The notes beneath the pieces were generated by a model. The model ran no database searches. It was not told the origin of the DNA and saw only the letters and a program-made list of their open reading frames with translations. Shown here one piece after another: positions 53,583 to 64,000 of a stretch of DNA of 64,000 nucleotides. Origin of the DNA: Arthrobacter sp. 35W (lineage in GTDB: Bacteria; Actinomycetota; Actinomycetes; Actinomycetales; Micrococcaceae); the NCBI RefSeq assembly GCF_000482545.1, contig NZ_KI519455.1, positions 124,001 through 188,000 of the forward strand, written 5' to 3'. The position numbers were made by a program, and so were the translations under genes. Numbering within the stretch: position 1 is the first letter of the stretch; every line of letters begins with the position of its first letter.

Positions 53583-55322
53583 TCAGCGCAGCGGGACGAT
53601 GTCCGGCGCCCCCAGACGGGCGGCGTCGGCCGACTCGTCGTCGGGCTGCTGCTGGCTCAACCTCTCGGCCTCCACCCGGGCCAGGTAGTGCACAACCTCG
53701 TTTTCCTGCTGCTCTGCGCTCCAGCCCAGAATTCTCCCCATCAGTCTAGCGACAACGGGGGCGGCCGAGGTGCCGCGGTCCCAGGACTCGATGCTGATCC
53801 GCGTGCGGCGCGTCAGCACGTCCTGGACGTGCAGGGCCCCCTCGTGCGACGTCGCGTAGACCACCTCCGCCTGGAGGTAGTCGTCGGCGCCGGGCAGCGG
53901 GGTCCCCAGTTCGGGGTCCTCGGTGATCAGCGCCAGCACCTCGTCGGCCAGGGAACCGAAGCGGTTGAGCAGGTGCTCCACCCGTGCCACATGGATGCCC
54001 GTCTCCTCGGCCGTCCGGTTCCGCCGGTTCCACGCGGCCTTGAACCCTTCGGCGCCCAGCAGCGGGATGGTCTCCGTGCAGCTGGCGGGCACCCGCTCGT
54101 CGAGCGTCCGGGTGGCCTCGTCGATCGCGTCCTTGGCCATCACGCGGTAGGTGGTGAACTTGCCGCCGGCCACCACCACCAGGCCCGGGACGGGGTGCGC
54201 CACCACATGCTCGCGGGAGAGTTTGGCGGTGGAATCGTTCTCCCCCGCCAGCAGCGGGCGCAGGCCGGCGTAGACGCCCTCGACGTCCTCGCGCGTGAGC
54301 GGGCGCTTGAGCACCTTGTTCACATGCTCCAGCACGTAGTCGATGTCCTGGCTGGAGGCCGCGGGGTGGGCCTTGTCCAGCTTCCAATCCGTGTCGGTGG
54401 TGCCGATGATCCAGTGCCGGCCCCAGGGAATCACGAAGAGCACCGACTTTTCCGTGCGCAGGATCAGCCCCACCGTGGATTGGAACCTGTCCCGCGGCAC
54501 CACCAGGTGGATGCCCTTGGAGGCGCGCACCTTCAGCTGGCCGCGATCGGTGACCATGGCCTGTGTTTCATCCGTCCAGACGCCGGTGGCGTTGACCACC
54601 TGCCGGGCCCGGATCTCAAACTCCGTACCGTCCTCCTGGTTGTGGACCTTGGCACCGACCACCCGCTCGCCGGCCCGCAGGAAGTCCACCACCTTGACCT
54701 GGTTGACGGCGTGGGCGCCGTAGCCGGCAGCCGTGCGGACGATGTTGGCCACCAGCCGCGCGTCGTCCACCTGGGCGTCGTAGTAGCGGATCGAGCCGAT
54801 CATGGCGTCGTCCTTGAGACTGGGGGCTGCCCGCAGGGTGCCCCGGCGGCTCAGGTGCTTGTGCATGGGAACGCCGCGGCTGTTGCCGCTGGTCATGCCC
54901 AGGGTGTCGTAGAGCAGAATGCCGGCGCCCACATAGGGGCGCTCGACAAAGCGCTTGCTCAGCGGATACAGGAATGGCACCGGGCGGACCAGATGCGGGG
55001 CGATGCGCTGGATCAGCAGTCCGCGTTCCTGCAGCGCCTCCGTCACGAGGGCAAAATCGAGCATTTCCAGATAGCGCAGGCCGCCGTGGATCAGTTTGGA
55101 GGAACGCGAGGACGTCCCCGACGCCCAGTCATTGGCCTCCACAATGCCGACGCTCAGGCCGCGTGTGACGGCGTCCAGAGCGGCACCGGCGCCGACCACC
55201 CCGCCACCGACAATCAAGACGTCGAGCTCGGCCCCCGGCTCGGAGGTCGCCTTGAGGGCCGCCAGCGATGCGGCCCGGACCTCCGGTCCCAGAGCGGATG
55301 ACGGACGGGACGTGGGCAACAT
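53583..55322 (-). CDS. glpD: glycerol-3-phosphate dehydrogenase (FAD)
   Basis: 579 residues from ATG 55322, chosen over an upstream start for its AGGAGG six bases before. FAD motif VLIVGGGVVGAGAALDAVTR and the family block SSRSSKLIHGGLRYLE are clear; the C-terminal DAO_C region follows. It oxidises glycerol-3-phosphate at the membrane and feeds electrons to menaquinone. An EIIA gene follows. Confidence 0.95.
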   Translation of the reverse strand: MLPTSRPSSALGPEVRAASLAALKATSEPGAELDVLIVGGGVVGAGAALDAVTRGLSVGIVEANDWASGTSSRSSKLIHGGLRYLEMLDFALVTEALQERGLLIQRIAPHLVRPVPFLYPLSKRFVERPYVGAGILLYDTLGMTSGNSRGVPMHKHLSRRGTLRAAPSLKDDAMIGSIRYYDAQVDDARLVANIVRTAAGYGAHAVNQVKVVDFLRAGERVVGAKVHNQEDGTEFEIRARQVVNATGVWTDETQAMVTDRGQLKVRASKGIHLVVPRDRFQSTVGLILRTEKSVLFVIPWGRHWIIGTTDTDWKLDKAHPAASSQDIDYVLEHVNKVLKRPLTREDVEGVYAGLRPLLAGENDSTAKLSREHVVAHPVPGLVVVAGGKFTTYRVMAKDAIDEATRTLDERVPASCTETIPLLGAEGFKAAWNRRNRTAEETGIHVARVEHLLNRFGSLADEVLALITEDPELGTPLPGADDYLQAEVVYATSHEGALHVQDVLTRRTRISIESWDRGTSAAPVVARLMGRILGWSAEQQENEVVHYLARVEAERLSQQQPDDESADAARLGAPDIVPLR

Positions 55323-55388
55323 AGCGGACCTCCTGGGAAGTACAACGTGATGGTGCAATCACCTTACGTCGTCCTCCCCGCAAACGGG

Positions 55389-55420
55389 AGGGGCGCCGCG
55401 GCTGCTGCCGCGGCGCCCCT
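55389..55420 (-). terminator. hairpin after guaB3
   Basis: AGGGGCGCCGCGG / CCGCGGCGCCCCT, perfect 13-bp stem with a 6-base loop, 18 bp past the guaB3 stop. It separates guaB3 from glpD. Confidence 0.7.
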
Positions 55421-55437
55421 TGCGCGTTGTGTGTCGC

Positions 55438-56562
55438 CTACTTGGAGACCACAACCTCCACGCGCTGGAATTCCTTCAAATCCGAGTAGCCGGTGGTGGC
55501 CATCGCCCGGCGCAGCGCGCCGATAAGGTTCGCACTGCCATCGGCCTGGTGGGCCGGTCCAAAGAGGACCTCCTCCAGCGGACCGACGGTGCCCATCTGG
55601 ACCCTGTCGCCGCGGGGCAGCTCCGGGTGGTGCGCCTCGGCGCCCCAGTGCCAGCCCTGGCCGGGTGCCTCGTCCGCACGGGAGAGGGTGGCTCCCAGCA
55701 TGACGGCGTCGGCGCCCATGGCGATGGCCTTGATGATGTCGCCGCTGGAGCCCAGGCCGCCGTCGGCGATCACGTGCACATAGCGTCCGCCGGACTCATC
55801 CATGTAGTCGCGGCGGGCCGCTGCCACATCGGAGATGGCGCTGGCCATGGGTGCCCGGATGCCCAGGGCGCGGCGGGTGGTGGTGGAGGCGCCGCCGCCA
55901 AAGCCCACCAGCACGCCGGCAGCGCCGGTGCGCATGAGGTGCAGTGCCGGGGTGTAGCCGGCCGCCCCGCCCACGATCACGGGCACATCGAGCTCATAGA
56001 TGAACTGCTTGAGGTTCAGCGGCTCGGTGGTCTTGGAGACGTGCTCGGCCGACACGGTGGTGCCGCGGATGACGAAGATGTCCACTCCGGCGGCCACAAC
56101 AGTCTTGTAGAACTCCTGCGTACGCTGCGGCGTCAGGGACCCTGCGACAGTGACGCCGGAGGCTCGGATCTCGGCCAGGCGGGAGGTGATGAGCTCGGCC
56201 TGGATGGGGGCCTCGTAGAGCTCCTGCATCCGGCGCGTGGCGGCGGGGTCCTCGGCGGAGCCCTTCAGCGCGGCGATCTCATCCAGCACCGGCTGGGGGT
56301 CTTCGTAGCGGGTCCACAGACCCTCCAGGTCGAGGACGCCCAAACCGCCCAGCCGGCCCAGCGCAATCGCTGTGGCCGGGGACATGACGGAGTCCATCGG
56401 GGCGCCGATGACGGGTGTCTCGAATTGGTAGGCGTCGATCTGCCACTTGACGGATACGTCGTTGTGGTCGCGCGTGCGGCGCGAGGGAACGATGGCAATA
56501 TCGTCAAGGGTGTACGCGCGGCGTCCGCGCTTGGCGCGGCCAATCTCAATCTCGTAAGTCAC
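55438..56562 (-). CDS. guaB3: GuaB3-family IMP dehydrogenase-related protein
   Basis: 374 residues from GTG 56562. The N-terminus YEIEIGRAKRGRRAYTLDDI and barrel text PVIGAPMDSVMSPATAIALG match the GuaB3 family, which lacks CBS domains. The glycine motif VIADGGLGSSGDIIKAIAMG is present. Where true IMPDH has GSICTT, this reads LVGFGGGASTTTRR, so the catalytic Cys loop is absent or altered. Exact role unknown; sometimes proposed as GMP reductase-like. Confidence 0.9.
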   Translation of the reverse strand: MTYEIEIGRAKRGRRAYTLDDIAIVPSRRTRDHNDVSVKWQIDAYQFETPVIGAPMDSVMSPATAIALGRLGGLGVLDLEGLWTRYEDPQPVLDEIAALKGSAEDPAATRRMQELYEAPIQAELITSRLAEIRASGVTVAGSLTPQRTQEFYKTVVAAGVDIFVIRGTTVSAEHVSKTTEPLNLKQFIYELDVPVIVGGAAGYTPALHLMRTGAAGVLVGFGGGASTTTRRALGIRAPMASAISDVAAARRDYMDESGGRYVHVIADGGLGSSGDIIKAIAMGADAVMLGATLSRADEAPGQGWHWGAEAHHPELPRGDRVQMGTVGPLEEVLFGPAHQADGSANLIGALRRAMATTGYSDLKEFQRVEVVVSK

Positions 56563-56755
56563 TGCCCTAGCCTATCCCAGCGGCCGCCGGCTCTCCCAAG
56601 CATGTCAGGAGCACGACGCCGGCCCGCGCCAAGGCGGGCCGCTCTGAAGCGCCGGGACGGGGCCGGACGGGGCCGTAAGCCGGGCTGCGGCCGCCGGCCG
56701 AGCAGTGCCATTGGCCCAGCAGCTCCGCTGGCCCAGTGCCGTTGGCCCGGCGCCA

Positions 56756-57790
56756 TCAGCCCAGCAGTGCCGTGGCGGCCCGGCGTTCCTCCTCGATGAT
56801 GCCGTCGAGCAATTCCGCCATCGCGGTGAAGTCCGCATCCTGCTGGCGGCCAACCGCCGCCGCGAAGCCGTCCCACCGGCTGCCGAGTCCGTCGTAGAGC
56901 TCCGCCGCCTGCACCCAGGCCGGGTCTGCGGCCTCGCGCAGGAACGCGGCATAGAGCGGCCGCAGCGCCCCGGGCCCGCTGAATTCGGGGCCGGTGAGCA
57001 GCGCGACGAGCATGTCCAGCCCGGCGCGGCGCCGCTGCGGGTCCGCGAAAAGGACGGGCCAGCCGCCCTTGGTCCTCGTGCCCAGCAGCCGCGAACGCCA
57101 GGTTTCCATGCCGCGGATGCCGAAGTTCTTGCCATATCCGGCGGGGATCCCGGCCGGGGCTTCGCCGCTCAGCAGCGCCCGGGCCGTTTCCCGCACAGCC
57201 TCGGCCACGACGCCGGGCGTGAGCGGCGCACCGGGTGGCGCACCAACATGGGCCTGCCAGTGCTTGTCCGCCTTGCTCTGGGCGCGGGCGGCGGCCAGCT
57301 CCCCCGCTCCAATCCGCTCCAACCTCCCGCCGCCGTCGTCCACCAGATAGCCCTCCCCGTCCCGGGACACGACCACCACATCGGTGGACCCGGACTCGGT
57401 CAGCAGGGTCCTCTTGCGCCAGGGCAGTGCCGCCGGCACCACCCGGACGACGGTGGGCCGCCCGGCGTCCAGGACGGAGTCCAGCCGCCCCCGCGCCAGC
57501 CTGGCACTGGTGGTCTGTTGGACCTCCACACCGGCCCCGGAGCGGTCCAGCATGTTCGCCACGAACGGGCCCGGGTGGAAGCGGGTGACGACGGAGGCGG
57601 TGGTCACTTCCTTGTAGGCGAAGGTGAAGACCATGAAGCCGATGCCGCCGCCCAGGCCGGCGAGCATGGCCTCGGTGAAGGGGGCGCCGGACAGCGGATT
57701 GACGGCTCCCGAGGCGGCCAGCACCCGGGTCCACAGACCCGAGTCCCGGTGGATCAGTTCAGGAGTGGGATCGTAGCTGGGGGCGTCCAT
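56756..57790 (-). CDS. BtrH N-terminal / DUF4872-type protein
   Basis: 344 residues. The start MDAPSYDPTPELIHRDSGLW and the segment LAGLGGGIGFMVFTFAYKE resemble BtrH-type acyltransferase domains, followed by a DUF4872-like C-terminus (KNFGIRGMETWRSRLLGTRT). No catalytic Cys is evident near the usual place. Its ATG lies 32 bp inside the 3' end of the transporter gene, so the two are coupled. Possibly linked to a peptide or amino-acid derivative exported by that transporter. Confidence 0.7.
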   Translation of the reverse strand: MDAPSYDPTPELIHRDSGLWTRVLAASGAVNPLSGAPFTEAMLAGLGGGIGFMVFTFAYKEVTTASVVTRFHPGPFVANMLDRSGAGVEVQQTTSARLARGRLDSVLDAGRPTVVRVVPAALPWRKRTLLTESGSTDVVVVSRDGEGYLVDDGGGRLERIGAGELAAARAQSKADKHWQAHVGAPPGAPLTPGVVAEAVRETARALLSGEAPAGIPAGYGKNFGIRGMETWRSRLLGTRTKGGWPVLFADPQRRRAGLDMLVALLTGPEFSGPGALRPLYAAFLREAADPAWVQAAELYDGLGSRWDGFAAAVGRQQDADFTAMAELLDGIIEEERRAATALLG

Positions 57791-58676
57791 GGCTTGATGC
57801 TACCGGGCGGCGGCCAAAGCGTCCGCTCACCAGCACGACGCCGGCCACCACCACCAGCCCGCCCAGCAGCTCCGCCGGATGCGGCAGCTCCCCCAGCCAG
57901 AGGAACGCCACCAGCACGGCCACCGGAGACACCAGGTACAGCAGCGACGTCGAGACCGCCATGGGCAGCCGAGCCACCGCATATCCCCAGAGCACAAATC
58001 CCAGGGCCGAGGGCAGCAGGCCCAGGTAGACCGCGCCGGCCCAGGCTCCGGGTCCGGCGGCGGACAACTGGGCCATGCTCTCCGGCAGCACGGCCAGGGT
58101 GGGCAGCACCACCACCAGCCCCGCCACCATCGCGTAGGTCGCCACTTCCAGTCCGGTGTACCTCTTCAGCAGCGGCTTGGTCAGCGGGTGGTAGATGCCC
58201 TGCACCAGCATCGCGCCCACCACAATCCACACCGGCCCGCTGATCTGCAGCCCGGAGCGGGCCAGGCACACCAGCACCACCCCAGCCAAGGCGACCAGGC
58301 TGCCCGCCACCTTCCACCCCGTCAGACGCTCGCCCAAGGCGCCGGCGGCGATGGCCACGCTGACCAGCGGTGCGGCCGCCACCACAATGCTGGCCGTCCC
58401 GGCGGGGACGTAGAGCTCGCCCCAGTTCAGCAGGATCTGGTAGGCGGCCATGCCGAAGAATCCGCAGGCGGCAATCAGCGGCAGATCGCGGACGGCAGGG
58501 CGGCGGACGCCGAGGAACGGAGCCAACACCAGCAGCGCCCCGGCGGCCACGGCCAGCCGCACCACGGAGAGTCCGACGACGCCCATGGCCGGGGCGGCCA
58601 CCTGGATGGCAGGAAAGGCACTGGCCCACAGGACGACGACGGCGAGGCCAGCCAGGAGAACGCGGGGATTGCTCAT
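57759..58676 (-). CDS. EamA/DMT-superfamily transporter
   Basis: 305 residues from ATG 58676 (MSNPRVLLAGLAVVVLWASA). Ten hydrophobic helices in two EamA repeats; the family block VLWASAFPAIQVAAPAMG opens repeat one and VQGIYHPLTKPLLKRYTGLE opens repeat two. It is probably a metabolite exporter. Divergent from the LysR gene at 58749, which is likely its regulator. Confidence 0.9.
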   Translation of the reverse strand: MSNPRVLLAGLAVVVLWASAFPAIQVAAPAMGVVGLSVVRLAVAAGALLVLAPFLGVRRPAVRDLPLIAACGFFGMAAYQILLNWGELYVPAGTASIVVAAAPLVSVAIAAGALGERLTGWKVAGSLVALAGVVLVCLARSGLQISGPVWIVVGAMLVQGIYHPLTKPLLKRYTGLEVATYAMVAGLVVVLPTLAVLPESMAQLSAAGPGAWAGAVYLGLLPSALGFVLWGYAVARLPMAVSTSLLYLVSPVAVLVAFLWLGELPHPAELLGGLVVVAGVVLVSGRFGRRPVASSHGRPQLRSHS

Positions 58677-58712
58677 GGATCCAGCGTAGAAGCCGTAAAG
58701 CTTCATTACCAC

Positions 58713-58737
58713 TTACTTTTCGCTTGGTATTAAGTAA
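58713..58737. promoter_or_regulatory. LysR-type operator between transporter and regulator
   Basis: TTACTT (58713-58718) and AAGTAA (58732-58737), an inverted repeat with a 13-bp centre in the 72-bp gap between the divergent starts. The local AT-rich patch is unusual here and fits a LysR binding site plus overlapping promoters. Confidence 0.6.
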
Positions 58738-58748
58738 AAATTGCTGAT

Positions 58749-59711
58749 GTGTTGGATCTTCGAAAACTGCGCATGCTCACCGAGCTGGACCGGCTCGGCA
58801 CCCTCTCGGCCGTCGCCGCCGCCCTGCACCTCACCGCGCCGGGCATCTCGATGCAAATCGCCGCACTGGAGCGGGAAACCGGGCTTCCGCTGACGGAACG
58901 CCAGGGCCGCAATGTCGTCCTGACCCCGGCCGGGCGCCTGCTGGCCGACCACGGCCGCGACATCATGGACCAACTCTCGGTGGCGGAGATGGAGGTGGCC
59001 GCCCTGCGGGAGGGCTCCTCGGGCACGTACCGTCTTGCCGCATTCCCCTCGGCGGCCCGGACGGTGGTGGCCCGCGCGTGGCGGGAAATCCTCTCCGGCA
59101 CCGGAACATACCCCTCACTGGAGCTGGTGGAAATGGAACCCCAGGATGCGCTTCCGGCCCTGGCCGCAGGGGAAGTGGATGCAGCGTTGACGCACTCGTA
59201 CTCCAATGCGGCGCCCGACGTCCGCCCGGGACTGTACATGGAGCTGCTGGGGACCGAACCCGTGGTGTTGGCGGCCCGCGCGGACCACGATGTGTTCTCG
59301 AGGCTGCCCGAGGACCGGGGCACCGGGGCGCTCACGCCGGAACCTGTGGACCTGCGGCTGCTGGCCACCGCCGCGTGGATCATCCCCAACCGCCGCTGGG
59401 CCTGCTGCGAAATGGTGGAACGGGCCTGCGGCATGGCAGGATTCGCTCCGCTCGCCGCAGCCGAGGCGACGGACTTTTCCACCCAGCTGGCCTTGGTCTC
59501 CGCGGGGGTCGGCGTTGCCCTCATACCGTCCCTGGCACTGGCCGCCGTGCCCGACGACGTGGCGCTGCGCCCTCTGGCGCAGCCGGTGTCCCGGAGCCTT
59601 TTCCTCGCACGTCGGACCAGCGCCCGTGCGGACGCCGGCAGCCGCCGCCTGGCGGAGCTGCTGGCAAGGGCCACGACGGCGGCGTTGAACGACAGCGCCC
59701 CGCGGCCATAG
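58749..59711 (+). CDS. LysR-family transcriptional regulator
   Basis: 320 residues from GTG 58749. N-terminal HTH: LTELDRLGTLSAVAAALHLT with APGISMQIAALERETGLPL; the C-terminal domain is a periplasmic-binding-type effector domain (YRLAAFPSAARTVVARAWRE, and GVGVALIPSLALA near the end). It probably controls the divergent DMT transporter in response to its substrate. Confidence 0.92.
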   Translation: MLDLRKLRMLTELDRLGTLSAVAAALHLTAPGISMQIAALERETGLPLTERQGRNVVLTPAGRLLADHGRDIMDQLSVAEMEVAALREGSSGTYRLAAFPSAARTVVARAWREILSGTGTYPSLELVEMEPQDALPALAAGEVDAALTHSYSNAAPDVRPGLYMELLGTEPVVLAARADHDVFSRLPEDRGTGALTPEPVDLRLLATAAWIIPNRRWACCEMVERACGMAGFAPLAAAEATDFSTQLALVSAGVGVALIPSLALAAVPDDVALRPLAQPVSRSLFLARRTSARADAGSRRLAELLARATTAALNDSAPRP

Positions 59712-59724
59712 GCCGCGGGGCGCT
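59694..59724 (+). terminator. hairpin spanning the LysR stop codon
   Basis: AGCGCCCCGCGGCC / GGCCGCGGGGCGCT, perfect 14-bp stem with ATA loop; the TAG stop (59709-59711) is at the loop. It lies between convergent lysR and guaB and may serve both. Confidence 0.65.
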
Positions 59725-59768
59725 CACACTGGATCAAACCAGCAGTCGCATGGGCTGCGCTTGGCGCG

Positions 59769-61340
<1,572 letters not shown>

Positions 61341-61435
61341 TTACGGAGCATGCCTGTGCGTTTGATACATCCTAAAACGAAAGGAGTCGCTGCCCTATTC
61401 CGGATGCGTCCACGAATGCCCGCTTGTGGGCGAAC

Positions 61436-63589
61436 TCACGGTGCCCAGCCGGTGGCCGCCAGCAGCCGTTGTTCAAACATCGGCGCCGTCGATTGGGTGT
61501 AGGTCTTCGTCAGATGGTTGTCGTCCTTGTAGACATAGACGTTGCCGACGACGGCGGGGCAGACGCCGCCGACGCAGATGTAGTCGCTCATATCCATAAA
61601 GAAGAGGTTCTCCGGCGCCCCGGCGTAGCCGTCCAACGGGGACTGCTCGGCCAGTGAATCCGACAATGGCGGATTGCAGGCCGGGGCGGCGGCGCCCTTG
61701 ATGCCCGCGCAGTCGGCCATGTTGATGGTGAAGCGGGGGTTGTCCCGCATGCCGATCACCTCGATGCCGGCATCGGTGAACGGCGTGATGCCCTCAAGGT
61801 AGGCCGGCACCGCCGTCTCGACGGGGTCCAGTTCGTGGGTGAGCGAGGCCAGCGTAAAGACGGCATCGGGCATGAGCCCGAGCACGTACTCCCTGTCAAG
61901 CTGGTTGAACTCGTTGCAGTCATCGGCGCGCTCCGGGGTGTCCCCGCCGTAGCGGCAGCCGGACTTGAGCATCATGACGATCTGCCAGTTGTATTTGGTG
62001 GCCAGGGTGTCCCACACCGGCAGCCACTGCTGCGAATGCGAATCGCCCAGCACCACAATTGTCTTGGCCGGATCCCCGGCGGGCTGGTTGGCGTGGCAGA
62101 CCTGCGCGAGCACCTCGGAGTCCGGAACCAGCGCGCCGGTGCAGTCGCCGTCGATGGTGGCGAATTCGTTTTTCAGCTGCGTGGGTGCCGGGATGACCCT
62201 GGCGGTGCTCGACGGCACACCTTCGTAGCCGGGCTGCAGGGCCGCGGCGCCGGGATTGTCTGCCGGCGTCTGGGCGGCGACGGCGGTGTCGTAGGCGGAG
62301 ATGTCGCTCTGCCACAGGGCCACCGGACCGGCCAGCAGCGAGGCGCAGCAGGCGATCACTGCCGCCGACCGCCAGGCCCGCAGCTTGGGCCATTCCCAGC
62401 TGCGCAGCGGCTTTTCGACAAAGCGGGTGGTCAGCCAGGCCAGCAGCAGGGAGGTTGCGATGACGCCCAGGCCCTGCAGCAGCGTCACGGAGCCTTGGTC
62501 CTCGGCCACGAGGAAGACCACCAGCAGCGGCCAGTGCCACAGATAGAGGGCATATGACATCCCGCCCAGGCCAACGAGCGGCTTGGAGGAAAGGAGCCTG
62601 TCCACGCCGATCCGGCTGCCGGTGGCGCCGGCCGCGATCACCAGGGAGGCGGCGAGCGTGGGCCAGAGCGCGATCCAGCCGGGGAACTGCTGGTCCACCG
62701 TGAGGATGAGCCCACAGCCCAGCATGGCGGCCAGGCCCAGCCAGCCCATGAGGATGCGCACCACCCGCGGCAGGTCCAGATGGGGCAGCACTAGGGCCAG
62801 CAGCGAGCCGAGGGCAAACTCCCACAGCCGCACGCGGGTGTCGAAGTAGGCATAGGCCTGGTTGGTGGCCGTCTGCTGGATGGAGTAGGCCAGCGAGGAC
62901 GCGAAGATTGCCGCGAACACCACGGCCAGGATCCCCCGGTAGCCCAGCAGCGGGGCCAGCACGGGAATCCTGTGGGCCAGGCCCGTGCTGCGGATGAGCC
63001 GCCACACCACTGCGGCGCCGGCAAAGACCAGCGGCCAAAGAATGAAGACCTGCCCCTGGATGGACAGCGACCAGAAATGCTGCAGCGGGCTGGCGCCGGA
63101 ATGGTCGATCGCGTAGTAGTCCACTGCGTTGTCGGCCAGCAGCCAGTTCTGTTGGTAGGTGAGCGATGCCAGCGCCTGGTCAAGGATGTCCGGCCAGCGC
63201 CGCGGCGGCAGCACGGCCCAGGTCAGCAGCAGCGTGGCCGCCAGGACGACGACGGCGGCCGGCAGCAGGCGCTTGAACAGGTGCAGCCAGTGGCGGATGA
63301 GCCGCAGGGGGCGGCCGCCCTCCACCTTGGCGGTGAACTGGCGGGTCATCAGGAAGGCTGAAACCAGCAGGAAAACGTCCACTCCCCCGGACACCCGGCC
63401 CAGCCAGACGTGGTAGGTGACAACCATCAACACGGCCAGCGCACGCAGGCCCTGGACCTCCGGCAGGAACTTCCGCTTCCCGCCCGTTGCCGCACCCTCG
63501 TCCGGCCCCTCTGCCGGCCCCTGTGCCAGGGCACCGCCGTCGGCCGTCCCAGCCCTCAATACGCCCGTTGACGCCGTCCCAAACTCCAT
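61436..63589 (-). CDS. OafA/YrhL-type acyltransferase with SGNH domain
   Basis: 717 residues from ATG 63589 (start uncertain; several Met codons upstream). The acyltransferase-3 part begins EVQGLRALAVLMVVTYHVWL and has about ten helices; the C-terminal SGNH hydrolase has GDSHSQQWLPVWD and the Asp/His pair in YKDDNHLTKTYTQ. It probably O-acetylates an envelope polysaccharide or lipid, with the SGNH domain outside the membrane. Confidence 0.9.
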   Translation of the reverse strand: MEFGTASTGVLRAGTADGGALAQGPAEGPDEGAATGGKRKFLPEVQGLRALAVLMVVTYHVWLGRVSGGVDVFLLVSAFLMTRQFTAKVEGGRPLRLIRHWLHLFKRLLPAAVVVLAATLLLTWAVLPPRRWPDILDQALASLTYQQNWLLADNAVDYYAIDHSGASPLQHFWSLSIQGQVFILWPLVFAGAAVVWRLIRSTGLAHRIPVLAPLLGYRGILAVVFAAIFASSLAYSIQQTATNQAYAYFDTRVRLWEFALGSLLALVLPHLDLPRVVRILMGWLGLAAMLGCGLILTVDQQFPGWIALWPTLAASLVIAAGATGSRIGVDRLLSSKPLVGLGGMSYALYLWHWPLLVVFLVAEDQGSVTLLQGLGVIATSLLLAWLTTRFVEKPLRSWEWPKLRAWRSAAVIACCASLLAGPVALWQSDISAYDTAVAAQTPADNPGAAALQPGYEGVPSSTARVIPAPTQLKNEFATIDGDCTGALVPDSEVLAQVCHANQPAGDPAKTIVVLGDSHSQQWLPVWDTLATKYNWQIVMMLKSGCRYGGDTPERADDCNEFNQLDREYVLGLMPDAVFTLASLTHELDPVETAVPAYLEGITPFTDAGIEVIGMRDNPRFTINMADCAGIKGAAAPACNPPLSDSLAEQSPLDGYAGAPENLFFMDMSDYICVGGVCPAVVGNVYVYKDDNHLTKTYTQSTAPMFEQRLLAATGWAP

Positions 63590-63735
63590 CAACCTGCACC
63601 TAACCATCGCTAAAGCCAAGTTTCCACGGTACGTGGACCTCCTTGGAGCCGTCGATTTAAGTGGTCCGGGCCACATCCACGACCGGTAGTCTCAGGGACG
63701 GGGCCCGTCCGGGTTCCGGGACGGGAGGACCGGTC

Positions 63736-64000
63736 ATGACCTTGCAGGTGCGGGTGGTGGTGCCCGCTGGGCTCACTGCCGACATTGTCAGCGCCGCCCG
63801 GGGGCTGTCCGGCGTCTCGGAGATCTCCGTGCTCACCGGAGCCTCGGTGCTGCCGCCCGGGGACATCATCACGCTCGCCGCCGAGCGCGAGTGTGTCGCG
63901 GAATTGTTGGAACTCCTGCATGGCTTCCAGGTCGCCGAGGTGGGCTCCGTCAGCATCAGTGAACCGGAGCTGGTGCTGTCCACCCGGGCCCGGCAGGCAT
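63736..64000 (+). CDS. DUF389-family protein, partial (runs off window)
   Basis: First 88 codons from ATG 63736 (GGGAGG upstream). MTLQVRVVVPAGLTADIVSA and SVLPPGDIITLAAERECVAE match the N-terminal regulatory part of DUF389 membrane proteins. The membrane domain lies beyond the window. Confidence 0.65.
   Translation, partial: MTLQVRVVVPAGLTADIVSAARGLSGVSEISVLTGASVLPPGDIITLAAERECVAELLELLHGFQVAEVGSVSISEPELVLSTRARQA

Overview
The window looks like chromosome of a high-GC actinobacterium, most likely Micrococcaceae (Arthrobacter-like). This rests on the GC-rich coding style, frequent GTG starts, and a housekeeping block of guaA, guaB3, guaB, galU, glpD, surf1 and DUF3817. The genus is an inference from gene content; no rRNA is present. 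The sequence divides at a tRNA-Ala(CGC) gene near 40.1 kb: everything left of it is accessory DNA, everything right of it is ordinary chromosome.

Region 1 to 28.7 kb is a dense defence island. On the minus strand lies a complete type II Wadjet set jetABCD (8711 to 237), each gene overlapping the next by 4 bp. Next comes the decayed tail of a large serine recombinase (about 9.0-9.6 kb). A 1,720-residue STAND NTPase (10485-15647) follows, flanked by two direct copies of a double-helix-turn-helix gene. From 24694 down to 16534 runs an unbroken chain of five overlapping minus-strand genes: type III methylase (Mod), type III restriction helicase-nuclease (Res), an OLD-type ATPase/TOPRIM protein, a CD-NTase and a Cap15-like two-TM beta-barrel effector. 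This joins a type III R-M system, an OLD protein and a minimal CBASS in one probable operon. An AT-rich two-gene membrane cassette of unknown function (27782-25735) sits between a gene of unknown function and a decayed relative of that gene's 3' end.

Region 28.7 to 40.1 kb is the plus-strand backbone of an integrative element. It holds small proteins, a VirD4/TraG-like ATPase, a replication-relaxation protein, an orphan DNA methylase, a ribbon-helix-helix protein, ArdA antirestriction, an XRE repressor with an ImmA/IrrE protease, and a large serine recombinase. An 18-bp palindrome (CGTTCAA-N4-TTGAACG) occurs twice before the transfer genes and once, imperfectly, before the repressor, suggesting an ICEBs1-like ImmR/ImmA switch. 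The recombinase is split after codon 44 by an IS3-family (IS407-group) element with a 4-bp CGAT target duplication; removing it restores the frame exactly. The 3' end of the recombinase reading frame runs antisense through the tRNA terminator and the tRNA gene. The other end of the element is not visible, so the defence genes may be its cargo.

Region 40.1 to 64 kb is core chromosome: an SDR-type protein, a membrane protein, a GNAT acetyltransferase and galU, with 5-formyl-THF cyclo-ligase divergent from galU; FmdB-like and SAF-domain proteins; a DUF4011-type helicase/nuclease whose P-loop lysine is replaced by glutamine; guaA; DUF3817 and SURF1; an orphan PTS EIIA; glpD; guaB3; a BtrH/DUF4872 protein with a DMT exporter and a divergent LysR regulator; guaB; an OafA-type acyltransferase; and the start of a DUF389 protein cut by the window edge.
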